From positions 187,683 through 251,682 of the forward strand of contig NZ_LMNS01000023.1 in the NCBI RefSeq assembly GCF_001423405.1: DNA of 64,000 bases. The letters are read 5' to 3'. A model generated the notes under the pieces. It did not search any database. It worked only from the letters and a program-made list of their open reading frames with translations, and was not told the origin of the DNA. Both the position numbers and the translations under genes were made by a program. This document shows, one piece after another, positions 53,720 to 62,621 of this stretch; position 1 is the first letter of the stretch, and each line of letters opens with the position of its first letter. Source of the stretch: Methylobacterium sp. Leaf123 (GTDB taxonomy: Bacteria > Pseudomonadota > Alphaproteobacteria > Rhizobiales > Beijerinckiaceae).

Positions 53720-53829
53720 CTTACGATGCGGCACTTCGAAGGACTGCCGAGCGAGCCTGGAACCTCAGAAAAACGTCTGAGAGATACCGCGAGGCCGAAA
53801 GGCGAGGCGGTTCAGCGAGGAGACGCAGG

Positions 53830-55710
53830 ATGAGCAGGTTTGTGACATCAGTCTCGGCCTTGGCGATGCTGGCGCTCGCGCCGGCCGCGCTGTCGAGCGG
53901 GGCCTACGCCAACGATAAGCTGGTCGAGCTGTCGAAGAGCGACGACAACTGGGTGATGCCCGGCAAGAACTACGATTCGAACAACTTCAGCGACCTGAAG
54001 CAGATCAACAAGGGCAACGTGAAGCAGCTTCGGCCGGCTTGGACGTTCTCGACCGGCCTGCTGAACGGCCACGAGGGTGCGCCGCTCGTCGTCGACGGCA
54101 AGATGTACATCCACACCTCGTTCCCGAACAACACCTTCGCTCTCGGCCTCGACGATCCGGGCACGATCCTGTGGCAGGACAAGCCGAAGCAGAACCCGGC
54201 CGCCCGCGCCGTCGCCTGCTGTGACCTCGTCAACCGCGGCCTCGCCTACTGGCCCGGCGACGGCAAGACCCCCGCGCTGATCCTCAAGACCCAGCTCGAC
54301 GGCAACGTGGCCGCCCTCAACGCCGAGACCGGCGAGATGGTGTGGAAGGTCGAGAACTCCGACATCAAGGTCGGCTCGACGCTCACGATCGCCCCCTACG
54401 TCGTCAAGGACAAGGTCATCATCGGCTCCTCGGGCGCCGAGCTCGGCGTGCGCGGCTACCTCACCGCCTACGACGTGAAGACCGGCGCGCAGGTGTGGCG
54501 CGCCTACGCCACGGGTCCGGACAAGGATCTGCTGCTGGCCTCCGACTTCAACATCAAGAACCCCCATTACGGCCAGAAGGGCCTCGGCACCGGCACCTGG
54601 GAGGGCGATGCCTGGAAGATCGGCGGCGGCACCAACTGGGGCTGGTACGCCTACGATCCCGGCACGAACCTGATCTACTTCGGCACCGGCAACCCGGCGC
54701 CGTGGAACGAGACCATGCGTCCGGGCGACAACAAGTGGACGATGACGATCTTCGGCCGCGATGCCGATACGGGTGAAGCCAAGTTCGGCTACCAGAAGAC
54801 CCCGCACGACGAGTGGGACTATGCCGGCGTCAACGTCATGATGCTCTCCGAGCAGAAGGACAAGGACGGCAAGGCCCGCAAGCTGCTGACCCACCCGGAC
54901 CGCAACGGCATCGTCTACACGCTCGACCGCACCGACGGCGCGCTCGTCTCGGCGAACAAGCTCGACGACACGGTCAACGTGTTCAAGTCGGTGGATCTCA
55001 AGACCGGCCAGCCGGTGCGCGATCCCGAATACGGCACCCGGATGGATCACCTCGCCAAGGACATCTGCCCCTCGGCGATGGGCTACCACAACCAGGGTCA
55101 CGACTCGTACGATCCGAAGCGTGAACTGTTCTTCATGGGCATCAACCACATCTGCATGGATTGGGAGCCCTTCATGCTTCCCTATCGTGCGGGTCAGTTC
55201 TTCGTCGGCGCGACGCTGAACATGTATCCCGGCCCGAAGGGCGACCGTCAGAACTACGAAGGTCTCGGCCAGATCAAGGCGTACAACGCGATCACCGGCG
55301 ACTATAAGTGGGAGAAGATGGAACGCTTCGCCGTGTGGGGCGGCACCATGGCCACCGCGGGCGACCTCGTCTTCTACGGCACGCTCGACGGCTACCTGAA
55401 GGCGCGCGATTCCGACACGGGTGACCTTCTCTGGAAGTTCAAGATCCCGTCCGGCGCCATCGGCTACCCGATGACCTACACCCACAAGGGCACGCAATAC
55501 GTCGCCATTTACTACGGCGTCGGCGGCTGGCCGGGTGTCGGCCTCGTGTTCGACCTCGCCGACCCGACCGCCGGTCTCGGCGCGGTGGGTGCCTTCAAGA
55601 AGCTCGCCAACTACACCCAGATGGGCGGCGGCGTGGTGGTGTTCTCGCTCGACGGTAAGGGTCCTTACGACGATCCGAACGTCGGCGAGTGGAAGTCGGC
55701 CGCCAAGTAA
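53830..55710 (+). CDS. mxaF: Methanol dehydrogenase large (alpha) subunit
   Basis: The periplasmic PQQ- and calcium-dependent enzyme that oxidises methanol to formaldehyde. The 626-residue precursor has a 27-residue signal peptide cut before NDKLVELS. In precursor numbering the adjacent-cysteine disulfide is C130-C131, the calcium ligands are E204 and N288, the PQQ-stacking Trp is W270, the catalytic base is D330 and the PQQ-contacting Arg is R358; all match the known enzyme. The eight-bladed propeller W-motifs are visible. First gene of the mxa operon, with AGGAGA before the ATG. Confidence 0.99.
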   Translation: MSRFVTSVSALAMLALAPAALSSGAYANDKLVELSKSDDNWVMPGKNYDSNNFSDLKQINKGNVKQLRPAWTFSTGLLNGHEGAPLVVDGKMYIHTSFPNNTFALGLDDPGTILWQDKPKQNPAARAVACCDLVNRGLAYWPGDGKTPALILKTQLDGNVAALNAETGEMVWKVENSDIKVGSTLTIAPYVVKDKVIIGSSGAELGVRGYLTAYDVKTGAQVWRAYATGPDKDLLLASDFNIKNPHYGQKGLGTGTWEGDAWKIGGGTNWGWYAYDPGTNLIYFGTGNPAPWNETMRPGDNKWTMTIFGRDADTGEAKFGYQKTPHDEWDYAGVNVMMLSEQKDKDGKARKLLTHPDRNGIVYTLDRTDGALVSANKLDDTVNVFKSVDLKTGQPVRDPEYGTRMDHLAKDICPSAMGYHNQGHDSYDPKRELFFMGINHICMDWEPFMLPYRAGQFFVGATLNMYPGPKGDRQNYEGLGQIKAYNAITGDYKWEKMERFAVWGGTMATAGDLVFYGTLDGYLKARDSDTGDLLWKFKIPSGAIGYPMTYTHKGTQYVAIYYGVGGWPGVGLVFDLADPTAGLGAVGAFKKLANYTQMGGGVVVFSLDGKGPYDDPNVGEWKSAAK

Positions 55711-55732
55711 GGCGATCCCTGAAACGAACCGC

Positions 55733-55757
55733 CCCTCCCCCGTCGCCCGGGGGAGGG
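55733..55757 (+). repeat. Hairpin after mxaF
   Basis: CCCTCCCCC and GGGGGAGGG form a perfect 9-bp stem around GTCGCCC, 22 bases after the mxaF stop. No T run follows. It may stabilise the 3' end of a processed mxaF transcript or reduce read-through. Confidence 0.7.
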
Positions 55758-55818
55758 ACAAGGCTTGAGGTGGCGCGCCCTCGCGCAGCCCGCGACGGGC
55801 GCGCCACCTCTCCCGTGA

Positions 55819-55857
55819 CGTCCCTCGTGCCGACGACGGACACCGGCACGAGGGACG
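55819..55857 (+). repeat. 14-bp perfect inverted repeat between mxaF and mxaJ
   Basis: CGTCCCTCGTGCCG and CGGCACGAGGGACG are perfect reverse complements around an 11-base loop. With the hairpin 60 bases upstream it makes a double stem-loop in the mxaF-mxaJ gap, a typical layout for differential mRNA levels within an operon. Confidence 0.75.
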
Positions 55858-55930
55858 CGCGACGGGCCCGACCGCGCTCCGCGCCAAAATTCCAAAAAAA
55901 TCCAAAAAAGTCTCAGAGGAAACGAAAGAG

Positions 55931-56833
55931 ATGCCGTTCGTGAACGGACGCCGCCGTGCCGCCGCCTCGGCCGTCGCGCTTGCTGCCGCCCTGACGACCT
56001 TCGCCGGTCTATGCGCCCCGGCATTGGCGCAAGACGCGAAGGCCGGCGCGAAAGCCGCCGAGGCCGCGAAACCCGATGCCGGGACCTTGCGCGTCTGCGC
56101 CGCCGAGCAGCCGCCGCTCTCGATGAAGGACGGCTCGGGGCTGGAGAACCGCATCGCGACGACGGTGGCCGAGGCCATGGGCCGCAAGGCCCAGTTCGTA
56201 TGGCTCGGAAAGCCCGCGATCTACCTCGTGCGCGACGGGCTGGAAAAGAAGACCTGCGACGTGGTGATCGGGCTCGATGCCGACGATCCCCGCGTGCTCA
56301 CCAGCAAGCCCTATTACCGCTCGGGCTACGTCTTCCTCACCCGCGCCGACAAGGATCTCGACATCAAGTCCTGGTCCGATCCGCGGCTGAAGGAGGTGAG
56401 CCACATGGTGGTCGGCTTCGGCACGCCCGGCGAGGCGATGCTCAAGGATATCGGCCGCTACGAGGAGGACATGGCCTACCTCTACTCGCTGGTGAACTTC
56501 CGCGCGCCTCGGAATCAATACACCCAGATCGATCCGGCCCGGATGGTGAGCGAGGTCGCCACCGGCAAGGCCGAGGTCGGCGTGGCCTTCGGGCCCGACG
56601 TCGCCCGCTACGTGCGCGACTCCTCGACCAAGCTGCGCATGACCCCCGTTCCCGACGACACCGCCCGCAGCGACGGCCAGAAGATGCCACAGAGCTTCGA
56701 CCAGTCGATGGGCGTGCGCAAGGACGACACCGCCCTGAAGGCGGAGATCGACGCCGCCCTGGAGAAGGCCAAGCCGAAGATCGAGGCGATCCTGAAAGAG
56801 GAGGGCGTGCCCGTGCTGCCCGTCTCGAACTGA
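55931..56833 (+). CDS. mxaJ: MxaJ, periplasmic methanol-oxidation accessory protein
   Basis: A 300-residue exported protein with the fold of family 3 solute-binding proteins. A signal peptide of ~33 residues ends ...CAPALAQ. The body starts LRVCAAEQPPLSMKDGSGLENRIATTVAEAMGRKAQFVW and contains CDVVIGLDADDPRV and SEVATGKAEVGVAFGPDVARYV. MxaJ is required for normal methanol dehydrogenase and has been proposed to assist its assembly; its exact job is not settled. It lies between mxaF and mxaG as in all known mxa clusters. Confidence 0.96.
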   Translation: MPFVNGRRRAAASAVALAAALTTFAGLCAPALAQDAKAGAKAAEAAKPDAGTLRVCAAEQPPLSMKDGSGLENRIATTVAEAMGRKAQFVWLGKPAIYLVRDGLEKKTCDVVIGLDADDPRVLTSKPYYRSGYVFLTRADKDLDIKSWSDPRLKEVSHMVVGFGTPGEAMLKDIGRYEEDMAYLYSLVNFRAPRNQYTQIDPARMVSEVATGKAEVGVAFGPDVARYVRDSSTKLRMTPVPDDTARSDGQKMPQSFDQSMGVRKDDTALKAEIDAALEKAKPKIEAILKEEGVPVLPVSN

Positions 56834-56877
56834 TCCGCCGAACGATCTCGAATGTGATGAGGACCCAGAACAAGACA

Positions 56878-57471
56878 ATGATGAACCGGACAAAGATCGG
56901 TGCCGCCCTCCTCGGCCTCGCGCTCGGCGGCGGCCCTCTGTCAGCCCTGGCCCAGCCCCAGGCCGGACCGCAGACGGGCGTGACCTTCCGCAACACCGTG
57001 ACCGGCGAGGCGCTCGACGTCACGCAGGGCAAGGAAGGCGGCCGCGACACGCCGGCGGTGAAGAAGTTCCTCGAGACCGGCGAGAACACCTACATCGACG
57101 ACAAGTCCTGCCTGCGGAACGGCGAGAGCCTGTTCGCGACCTCCTGCTCGGGTTGCCATGGCCACCTCGGCGAGGGGAAACTCGGGCCGGGTCTGAACGA
57201 CAATTACTGGACCTATCCGTCCAACACGACGGATGTCGGCCTGTTCGCCACGATCTTCGGCGGCGCCAACGGCATGATGGGCCCGCATAACGAGAATCTG
57301 ACGCCCGACGAGATGCTGCAGACCATCGCCTGGATTCGCCACCTCTATACGGGGCCGGCCCAGGATGCCGCGTGGCTGAACGACGAGCAGAAGAAGGCCT
57401 ACAAGCCCTACAAGCAGGGCGAAGTCATCCCGAAGGACGCCAAGGGCCAGTGCAAGCCGCTGGACGAGTGA
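56878..57471 (+). CDS. mxaG: Cytochrome cL
   Basis: The periplasmic c-type cytochrome that takes electrons from methanol dehydrogenase. The 197-residue precursor has a signal peptide to about residue 26 (MMNRTKIGAALLG...SALAQ). The single haem site is C90-S-G-C93-H94, after CLRNGESLFATS; NGMMGPHNENLTPDEM supplies the region of the distal ligand. The start ATG at 56878 gives the length I recall for the AM1 protein; an ATG at 56857 would add seven residues. Confidence 0.97.
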   Translation: MMNRTKIGAALLGLALGGGPLSALAQPQAGPQTGVTFRNTVTGEALDVTQGKEGGRDTPAVKKFLETGENTYIDDKSCLRNGESLFATSCSGCHGHLGEGKLGPGLNDNYWTYPSNTTDVGLFATIFGGANGMMGPHNENLTPDEMLQTIAWIRHLYTGPAQDAAWLNDEQKKAYKPYKQGEVIPKDAKGQCKPLDE

Positions 57472-57603
57472 TCCTTTCGGGTGTCGGGCCGGATTCAACC
57501 GGCACGATCGAGGGGGCGGGCGGTGGGATCCTGTCGCCGGGCGCGGCCGGATCCCCGAAGAGCAAGCCTCAAGAAGAGCACGTCTCGAAAAGTGGAGGAA
57601 ACC

Positions 57604-57894
57604 ATGAAGACCACTCTCGTCGCCGCCGCCATCGTCGCCCTGTCCGGCCTCGCCGCCCCGGCGCTCGCCTATGACGGCACCAAGTGCAAGGCCGCGGGCA
57701 ATTGCTGGGAGCCGAAGCCCGGCTTCCCCGAGAAGATCGCCGGCTCCAAGTATGATCCCAAGCACGATCCCAAGGAGCTGAACAAGCAGGCCGATTCCAT
57801 CAAGCAGATGGAAGAGCGCAACAAGAAGCGCGTCGAGAACTTCAAGAAGACCGGCAAGTTCGAATACGACGTCAGCAAGATCGCGGCGAACTGA
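57604..57894 (+). CDS. mxaI: Methanol dehydrogenase small (beta) subunit
   Basis: The 96-residue precursor has a 22-residue signal peptide (MKTTLVAAAIVALSGLAAPALA) and a 74-residue mature chain starting YDGTKCKAAGNCWEPKPGFPEK. Two Cys in KCKAAGNCW form the known disulfide, and the lysine-rich C-terminal helix wraps the large subunit. AGGAAACC precedes the ATG. It completes the alpha2beta2 enzyme with MxaF. Confidence 0.98.
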   Translation: MKTTLVAAAIVALSGLAAPALAYDGTKCKAAGNCWEPKPGFPEKIAGSKYDPKHDPKELNKQADSIKQMEERNKKRVENFKKTGKFEYDVSKIAAN

Positions 57895-57903
57895 GCGCCC
57901 TGC

Positions 57904-58070
57904 ACCCTCCCCCCTTTGCGGGGGAGGGTGGCCCCCGAAGGGGGTCGGGAGAGGGGAGCGCCGTTTCCGCTGAGCCTACACCAGCCGAGCGCGGCACCGT
58001 CGCGCTGCCCCTCTCCCGCCTGCTCCGCAGGCACCCTCCCCGCGGAGGGGGGGGAGGGATGCGCGCAGCG
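57904..58070. repeat. REP-like double palindrome between mxaI and mxaR
   Basis: A hairpin ACCCTCCCCC-CTTTGC-GGGGGAGGGT opens the element; CCCCC-GAA-GGGGG follows, then GGGAGAGGGGAGCG, whose complement CGCT-G-CCCCTCTCCCG returns ~60 bases later. A final CACCCTCCCCGCGGAGGGGG hairpin closes it. It separates the abundant FJGI part of the operon from the accessory genes. The block order resembles the element upstream of mfd. Confidence 0.7.
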
Positions 58071-58098
58071 CCATAAAAGAAAAAAGGCCAACCGCCGA

Positions 58099-59130
58099 AT
58101 GAACACCTTGCGCCCCGGCGACGCCATGCTCACCGACTGGCGGGATGCCGCCGCGCGCTTCGAGCGCGAGATCGGCAAGGCCGTCGTCGGCCAGGAACGG
58201 GCGATCCGCCTGCTGACGATCGCGATCTTCGCCCGCGGCCACGTCATGCTCGAAGGCGATGTCGGCGTCGGCAAGACCACCCTTCTGCGCGCGGTCGCCC
58301 GCGGCCTCGGCGGCGCCTATGAGCGCGTCGAGGGCACCGTCGACATGATGCCCACCGACCTGATCTATCACACCTTTCTCGGCGAGGACGGCCGCCCACG
58401 GGTCGAACCCGGCCCGGTGCTGCGGCGGGCCGAAGACCTGTCGGTGTTCTTCTTCAACGAGATCAACCGCGCCCGGCCCCAGGTCCACGCGCTGCTCCTG
58501 CGCATCATGGCCGAGCGCAGCGTCACCGCCTTCAACCGCGAATACCGCTTCCCCAATCTCCAGGTCTTCGCCGACCGCAACCGCGTCGAGCGTGAGGAGA
58601 CCTTCGAACTGCCGGCCGCCGCCCGCGACCGCTTCCTCATGGAGATCGGCATGGAGGCGCCGCGCGACGCGCGGGCCCGCCGCGACCTCGTATTCGATCC
58701 CCGCTTCCACGACACCGACCGCCTCACCGAAGCGGTCGAGGCCGGCGTGCTCGATTTCGAGCGGATCGGCACCATCGCCAGCGCGATCCAGCACGCGATC
58801 TCGGCCGAGCCGGCGATCGAGGCCTATGTCGTCGGCCTGTGGGAGGCGCTGGTGCGCCCCGGCCCCGCCGGCATCCGGCTCCCCGGCATCGACATGGACC
58901 GCCTGATCCAGGGCGGCGCCTCGCCCCGCGGCGTCGCCTTCCTCGTGCGCGCCGCCCGCGTCCGCGCCTGGCTGGAAGGCCGGGACTGGCTGGTGCCGGA
59001 GGATATCCGCGCCGTCTTCCCCGAGGTGATGGCCCACCGCGTCTTCCTCGAACCCGTCTACGAGATGCGGCGCGCGCAGATCGTGCCCGACCTCATCCGC
59101 GCGGTGTTCGAGACGGTGCCCGCCCCGTGA
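58099..59130 (+). CDS. mxaR: MoxR-type AAA+ ATPase
   Basis: A 343-residue cytosolic ATPase, the founding type of the MoxR family. Walker A is GDVGVGKTT (53-61), Walker B/MoxR box FFFNEINRARPQVHALLL, and the sensor and arginine-finger region AARDRFLMEIGMEAPRDARARRDL. The usual Walker-B Asp is Asn here (FFNEINRA), as is common in MoxR proteins. MoxR ATPases act with VWA proteins as chaperones; here MxaS, MxaC and MxaL. It may serve calcium or cofactor insertion into MxaF. AAGG precedes the ATG; the frame opens upstream inside the repeat. Confidence 0.95.
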   Translation: MNTLRPGDAMLTDWRDAAARFEREIGKAVVGQERAIRLLTIAIFARGHVMLEGDVGVGKTTLLRAVARGLGGAYERVEGTVDMMPTDLIYHTFLGEDGRPRVEPGPVLRRAEDLSVFFFNEINRARPQVHALLLRIMAERSVTAFNREYRFPNLQVFADRNRVEREETFELPAAARDRFLMEIGMEAPRDARARRDLVFDPRFHDTDRLTEAVEAGVLDFERIGTIASAIQHAISAEPAIEAYVVGLWEALVRPGPAGIRLPGIDMDRLIQGGASPRGVAFLVRAARVRAWLEGRDWLVPEDIRAVFPEVMAHRVFLEPVYEMRRAQIVPDLIRAVFETVPAP

Positions 59131-59996
59131 GCGGGCCGGATGACGGGGCCGATGAGGGAGCCGACATCATCTACCTCCCGCGCTGGCGGCCGGGCGGACA
59201 CCGGGTCGGCGCCCATCGCGGGCGCGATGCCGGCGGCCTCGGCACGTTTCGCGATCAGGTCGGCTTCCTGCGCCTGCCGGATGCGCGGCGCATCGATGTC
59301 CGCGCATCCTTGCGAGACCCGTTCGAAGGTGTGTTCGTGCGCCGCTTCGAGGCGCGCAGCCCGGTCGAGACCTACGCCCTGGTCGATCTTTCCGCCTCCA
59401 TGCGCTTCCGCGGCCGGGCCGACCGGCGCGAACTGGCAGGCCGGTTCTGCACCACGCTCGCCCGCTCGGCGACCCGGATCGGCGACGGCTTCGGCATGAT
59501 CGCCTGCGACAACACCCTGCGCGACGAGTTCTCCCTCCCCGCGACCCGCCACCGCGCCGCCGCCCAGGCCGCCGCCGCGCGCCTCAATGAGGCGACCTGC
59601 GACGGACGCGGCGCCGAGGGTCTGCTCGAGGCCGCGCGCCGCTTGGCCGGGCGCCCGAAGCTGATCTTCCTCGTCTCCGATTTCCGTTGGCCGGACGCTT
59701 TGATCGAGGCGGTGTTCTCCGCCCTGGCGCTGCACGACGTGACCCCGGTGCTGCTCGCCGATTCCGCCGAGGCCGAAGACCTGCCGGCCTGGGGCCTCGT
59801 GGAACTCGACGATCTGGAGGGCGCGGGGCGCCGCCTCGTCTTCCTGCGCCCGTCCTTGCGCCGCCGATGGATCGCCCGCGAGGCCGAGCGCGTCGAACGC
59901 TTGCGCCGGATCTGCGCCCCCTTCGCCCGTCCGCCCTTCCGGCTCGCCGACCGCTTCGATGCCGAGGCGCTGAGCCGCCACCTGATGACGACGTGA
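59127..59996 (+). CDS. mxaS: DUF58 family protein
   Basis: A 289-residue cytosolic protein of the DUF58/VWA-related family that accompanies MoxR ATPases. Conserved pieces are DVRASLRDPFEGVFVRRFEARSP, VETYALVDLSASMRFRG (a degenerate MIDAS strand) and LIFLVSDFRWPDALIEAV. GTG start overlaps the mxaR stop by four bases. Known mxaS mutants belong to the methanol dehydrogenase maturation class, but the biochemical role is unresolved. Confidence 0.92.
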   Translation: MSGPDDGADEGADIIYLPRWRPGGHRVGAHRGRDAGGLGTFRDQVGFLRLPDARRIDVRASLRDPFEGVFVRRFEARSPVETYALVDLSASMRFRGRADRRELAGRFCTTLARSATRIGDGFGMIACDNTLRDEFSLPATRHRAAAQAAAARLNEATCDGRGAEGLLEAARRLAGRPKLIFLVSDFRWPDALIEAVFSALALHDVTPVLLADSAEAEDLPAWGLVELDDLEGAGRRLVFLRPSLRRRWIAREAERVERLRRICAPFARPPFRLADRFDAEALSRHLMTT

Positions 59997-60001
59997 GAGC
60001 G

Positions 60002-60925
60002 ATGCGCGCGCTTGGCCTCGCCCTCCTCCTCGCGCTGGTGTCGCTGCCGGCCGCCGCCCAGGTGCGCGGCGTCGAACTGCGCACGCCCCGCGCCTTCGGC
60101 TATTTCCAGGGCGACCTCGTGCAGGTCCAGGCCGAGATCCGCACCGATCCCGGCTTCACCCTGCAGCGGCCCTCCCTGCCGAAGCCCGGCCCGGTCACCT
60201 ACTGGCTCGACCTGCGCGACGTGCGGGTGGAGGAGAGCCGCGGGGCGGACGGCGCGCCTGTGATCCGGCTGCGCCTGACCTATCAGGAGTTCTACGTCGC
60301 GCTCGATGCCCGCACCCTCGACGTGCCGGGCTTTCCCGTCACCGTGGAGAGCGCCGGCCCGAACGGATCGACCACGGCGGTGGCGCAGGTGCCCGCCTGG
60401 AAGGTCGGCGTCTCGCCCTTGCGCGAGGTGCAGCCCGAGCGGCGCGACGACCCGGCCGATTACCTGCGGCCCGACGGGCGCGCCCCACGCCTCGATCCGC
60501 AGCCGGCGCTGGCCTCGGCCGCCGGTTTCCTTGCGCTCACCGTTCTGGCGCTGGGGCTGCTCGCCTACGACCGGGCGTGGTGGCTCTTCGGGCGCCGCCG
60601 GGGACGGCCCTTCGCGCAGGCGCTGAAGGCGCTCAGCCGGGCGAAGCGGCAGTCGCAGGGCGAAGCCTTGTACCGCGAGGCGCTGATCGCCCTGCATCGC
60701 GGCCTCGACGCGACCGACGGACGCCGGGTGCTCGCCGACGACCTGCCCGATTTCCTCGGCCGCCATCCCGCCTTCCAGGGGCAGGCGGGGGCCCTCGAAA
60801 AATTCTTCTCGGCCTCGCGGCTGGCCTTCTTCGGCCGCGACACCGCCGGGGCCGGGACGACGCTGCCCCTGCCCGAGGTCGAAGCCCTGCTGCGCCGGCT
60901 CGGCGCGGTCGAGCGGAGCGCGTGA
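60002..60925 (+). CDS. mxaA: MxaA, membrane-anchored maturation protein
   Basis: A 307-residue exported, membrane-bound protein. A signal peptide ends at ~PAAAQ (residue 20); the periplasmic part (VRGVELRTPRAFGYFQGDLVQVQAEI...) is followed by a transmembrane helix at ~175-195 (ALASAAGFLALTVLALGLLAY) and a cytosolic C-terminal domain. MxaA is needed for calcium insertion into methanol dehydrogenase in AM1. It follows mxaS by five bases and overlaps mxaC by four. Confidence 0.94.
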   Translation: MRALGLALLLALVSLPAAAQVRGVELRTPRAFGYFQGDLVQVQAEIRTDPGFTLQRPSLPKPGPVTYWLDLRDVRVEESRGADGAPVIRLRLTYQEFYVALDARTLDVPGFPVTVESAGPNGSTTAVAQVPAWKVGVSPLREVQPERRDDPADYLRPDGRAPRLDPQPALASAAGFLALTVLALGLLAYDRAWWLFGRRRGRPFAQALKALSRAKRQSQGEALYREALIALHRGLDATDGRRVLADDLPDFLGRHPAFQGQAGALEKFFSASRLAFFGRDTAGAGTTLPLPEVEALLRRLGAVERSA

Positions 60926-61995
60926 CGCGGGTGAGCGCGCTCCTCCCCTCCCTCGGCCTGGCCACGCCCTGGCTTCTGTGGCTCCTGCCGCTGGCGCTTC
61001 TGCCGCTGCTCCTGTCCGTCACCCGGCGCAGCGCGGTCTCCTCGGTCGCGGCGGCCCCCGAAGATCCCCTCTCCTCCGGCCTGCGGATCGCCCTGACCGC
61101 CGCCGGCATGCTGGCGATCGGCGGCCTCGTCCTGGCGCTGGCCGGGCCGTACCGCGCGGGCGAACGCGTGACCCGCACCGGCATCGGCGCCCAGATCTCG
61201 ATGCTGATCGACCGTTCGGGGAGCATGAACGAGACCTTCGCCGGCCGGCAGCCTTCGGGGGCGGAGGAATCGAAGGCCGCCGCCTCCCGGCGCATCCTGC
61301 GCGACTTCGTCGGCGAGCGCGCCCACGACCAATTCGCGGTGACCGCCTTCTCCACGGCGCCGATGCTCGTCGTGCCGATGACCGACCGGCACGACGCCGT
61401 GCGCGCGGCCATCGCCGCCATCGACCGGCCGGGGCTCGACTACACCAACGTCGCCCGCGGCCTCGGCATGGCGCTGTCGCAGTTCGGCGCGGGCGCGCCG
61501 GGGGTGTCGCGCGCCCTGCTGCTGGTCTCGGACGGGGCGGCGGTGATCGACCCGCGCATCCAGGCGCAGTTGCGCGCCGAGTTCACGAAGGTGCAGCCGA
61601 ACCTCTACTGGCTGTTCCTGCGCACCAAGGGCTCCCCCTCGATCACCGACAAGCCCGCGGGCGAGGACACGCCCCAGGCCGCGCCGGAGCGCCATCTCGA
61701 CCTCTTCTTCAAGAGCCTCGGCGTGCCCTACCGCGCCTTCGAGGCCGAGGGCGCCGACGCGGTGGCCAACGCCGTGCGCCAGATCGAGGCGCTGGAGCGC
61801 GATCCCATCCCCTATACCGAGGAGCGCCCGCGCCGCGACCTCACCGGCTGGGCCTACTCCCTCGCCGCCCTCGGCCTTCTCCTCCTCGTGCTCGCCAAGC
61901 TGGCCGAGACCGACTTTTTGCGTGCGCCCGTCCGTGAGCGGAGTGCCGCTGCGGCCGACCCCGCGCCCGCCGCGCCGAGAAGGGCCGCCGCATGA
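60922..61995 (+). CDS. mxaC: VWA-domain membrane protein MxaC
   Basis: A 357-residue inner-membrane protein. Two N-terminal helices (~14-32 and 55-75) lead to a periplasmic von Willebrand A domain whose MIDAS motif is LIDRSGSMNET (DxSxS), followed by LLLVSDGAAVID; a third helix (~325-345: WAYSLAALGLLLLVLAKL) closes it. This is the BatA-like layout typical of MoxR partners. GTG start overlaps mxaA. Known as a calcium-insertion gene. Confidence 0.93.
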   Translation: MTRVSALLPSLGLATPWLLWLLPLALLPLLLSVTRRSAVSSVAAAPEDPLSSGLRIALTAAGMLAIGGLVLALAGPYRAGERVTRTGIGAQISMLIDRSGSMNETFAGRQPSGAEESKAAASRRILRDFVGERAHDQFAVTAFSTAPMLVVPMTDRHDAVRAAIAAIDRPGLDYTNVARGLGMALSQFGAGAPGVSRALLLVSDGAAVIDPRIQAQLRAEFTKVQPNLYWLFLRTKGSPSITDKPAGEDTPQAAPERHLDLFFKSLGVPYRAFEAEGADAVANAVRQIEALERDPIPYTEERPRRDLTGWAYSLAALGLLLLVLAKLAETDFLRAPVRERSAAAADPAPAAPRRAAA

Positions 61996-62621
61996 TGCCC
62001 TCCGCCCTCCCCCACGCATCCGCCCCGTCCCTGCGCACCCGGATCGGCGCGGGTTTAGGCCAGGTCTGGCGCACCCTCCGCCCCTACGGGCTGGTGCTGC
62101 TGCCGATCCTGCTGCTCGGAGCCGCCGCCGCCTTCGCGCTCTCGGCGTGGCGGGATGCGCGCACCAACGCGGCCATCGCCGAACTGGAAGCGGGCCGCGA
62201 CCGCGCCGTTCCGCCCGACGCCCCCGACGCGCTCCTCGTCGCGCGGACGAAATTCCTGGCGTTTCGCGACCGCTTCAGTGAGGCCGAGCCGCTGCTGGAG
62301 ACCCTCGACCATCGGCGCTCCGCCGATGCCGCGGCCCGCGCCCGCTACATCGTCGCCAATGCCCGCATCCGCGAAGCCTTCCGGCTGATCGAGCGCAGCG
62401 AACTCGACAAGGCGGGCCCGCAGGTCACGCTCGCGCGCCAGGATTACCGCCGGGCGCTCCAGGCCCGGCCCGATTTCTGGGACGCGAAGTTCAACTTCGA
62501 TGTCGCCTCGCGCCTGATCCGCGACTTTCCGGAATTCGACCGCAAGTTCGGCGACGAGCTGAAGGCCGAGCCCAAGCAGATCTGGACCGACATTCCCGGC
62601 CAGCCGCGAGGCGGGCCATGA
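61992..62621 (+). CDS. mxaK: MxaK
   Basis: A 209-residue protein with one membrane helix near the N-terminus (GLVLLPILLLGAAAAFALSAW, ~33-53) and a periplasmic, helix-rich domain of TPR-like character (AIAELEAGRDRAVPPDAPDALLVARTKFLAFRDRFSEAEPLLETLDHRRS). It overlaps mxaC and mxaL by four bases each, so translation is coupled across the three genes. Role is in calcium insertion according to mutants of related strains. Confidence 0.92.
   Translation: MMPSALPHASAPSLRTRIGAGLGQVWRTLRPYGLVLLPILLLGAAAAFALSAWRDARTNAAIAELEAGRDRAVPPDAPDALLVARTKFLAFRDRFSEAEPLLETLDHRRSADAAARARYIVANARIREAFRLIERSELDKAGPQVTLARQDYRRALQARPDFWDAKFNFDVASRLIRDFPEFDRKFGDELKAEPKQIWTDIPGQPRGGP

Larger units (their letters stand above)
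53461..53829. promoter_or_regulatory. mxaF promoter and leader region
   Basis: A 369-base divergent region between the trypsin-like gene and mxaF. It holds the recognisable mxaF promoter hexamers, an inverted repeat upstream of the -35 box, and a ~165-base leader containing two more palindromes, all listed separately. The AT content is well above the window average from ~53570 to 53720. Confidence 0.8.

Noticed and set aside
53848..56187. 779-codon open frame on the minus strand across mxaF and mxaJ
   Set aside because: It is the antisense shadow of highly conserved, GC-rich coding sequence; the translation is Val/Gly/Arg-rich without any domain, and mxaF/mxaJ are certain.
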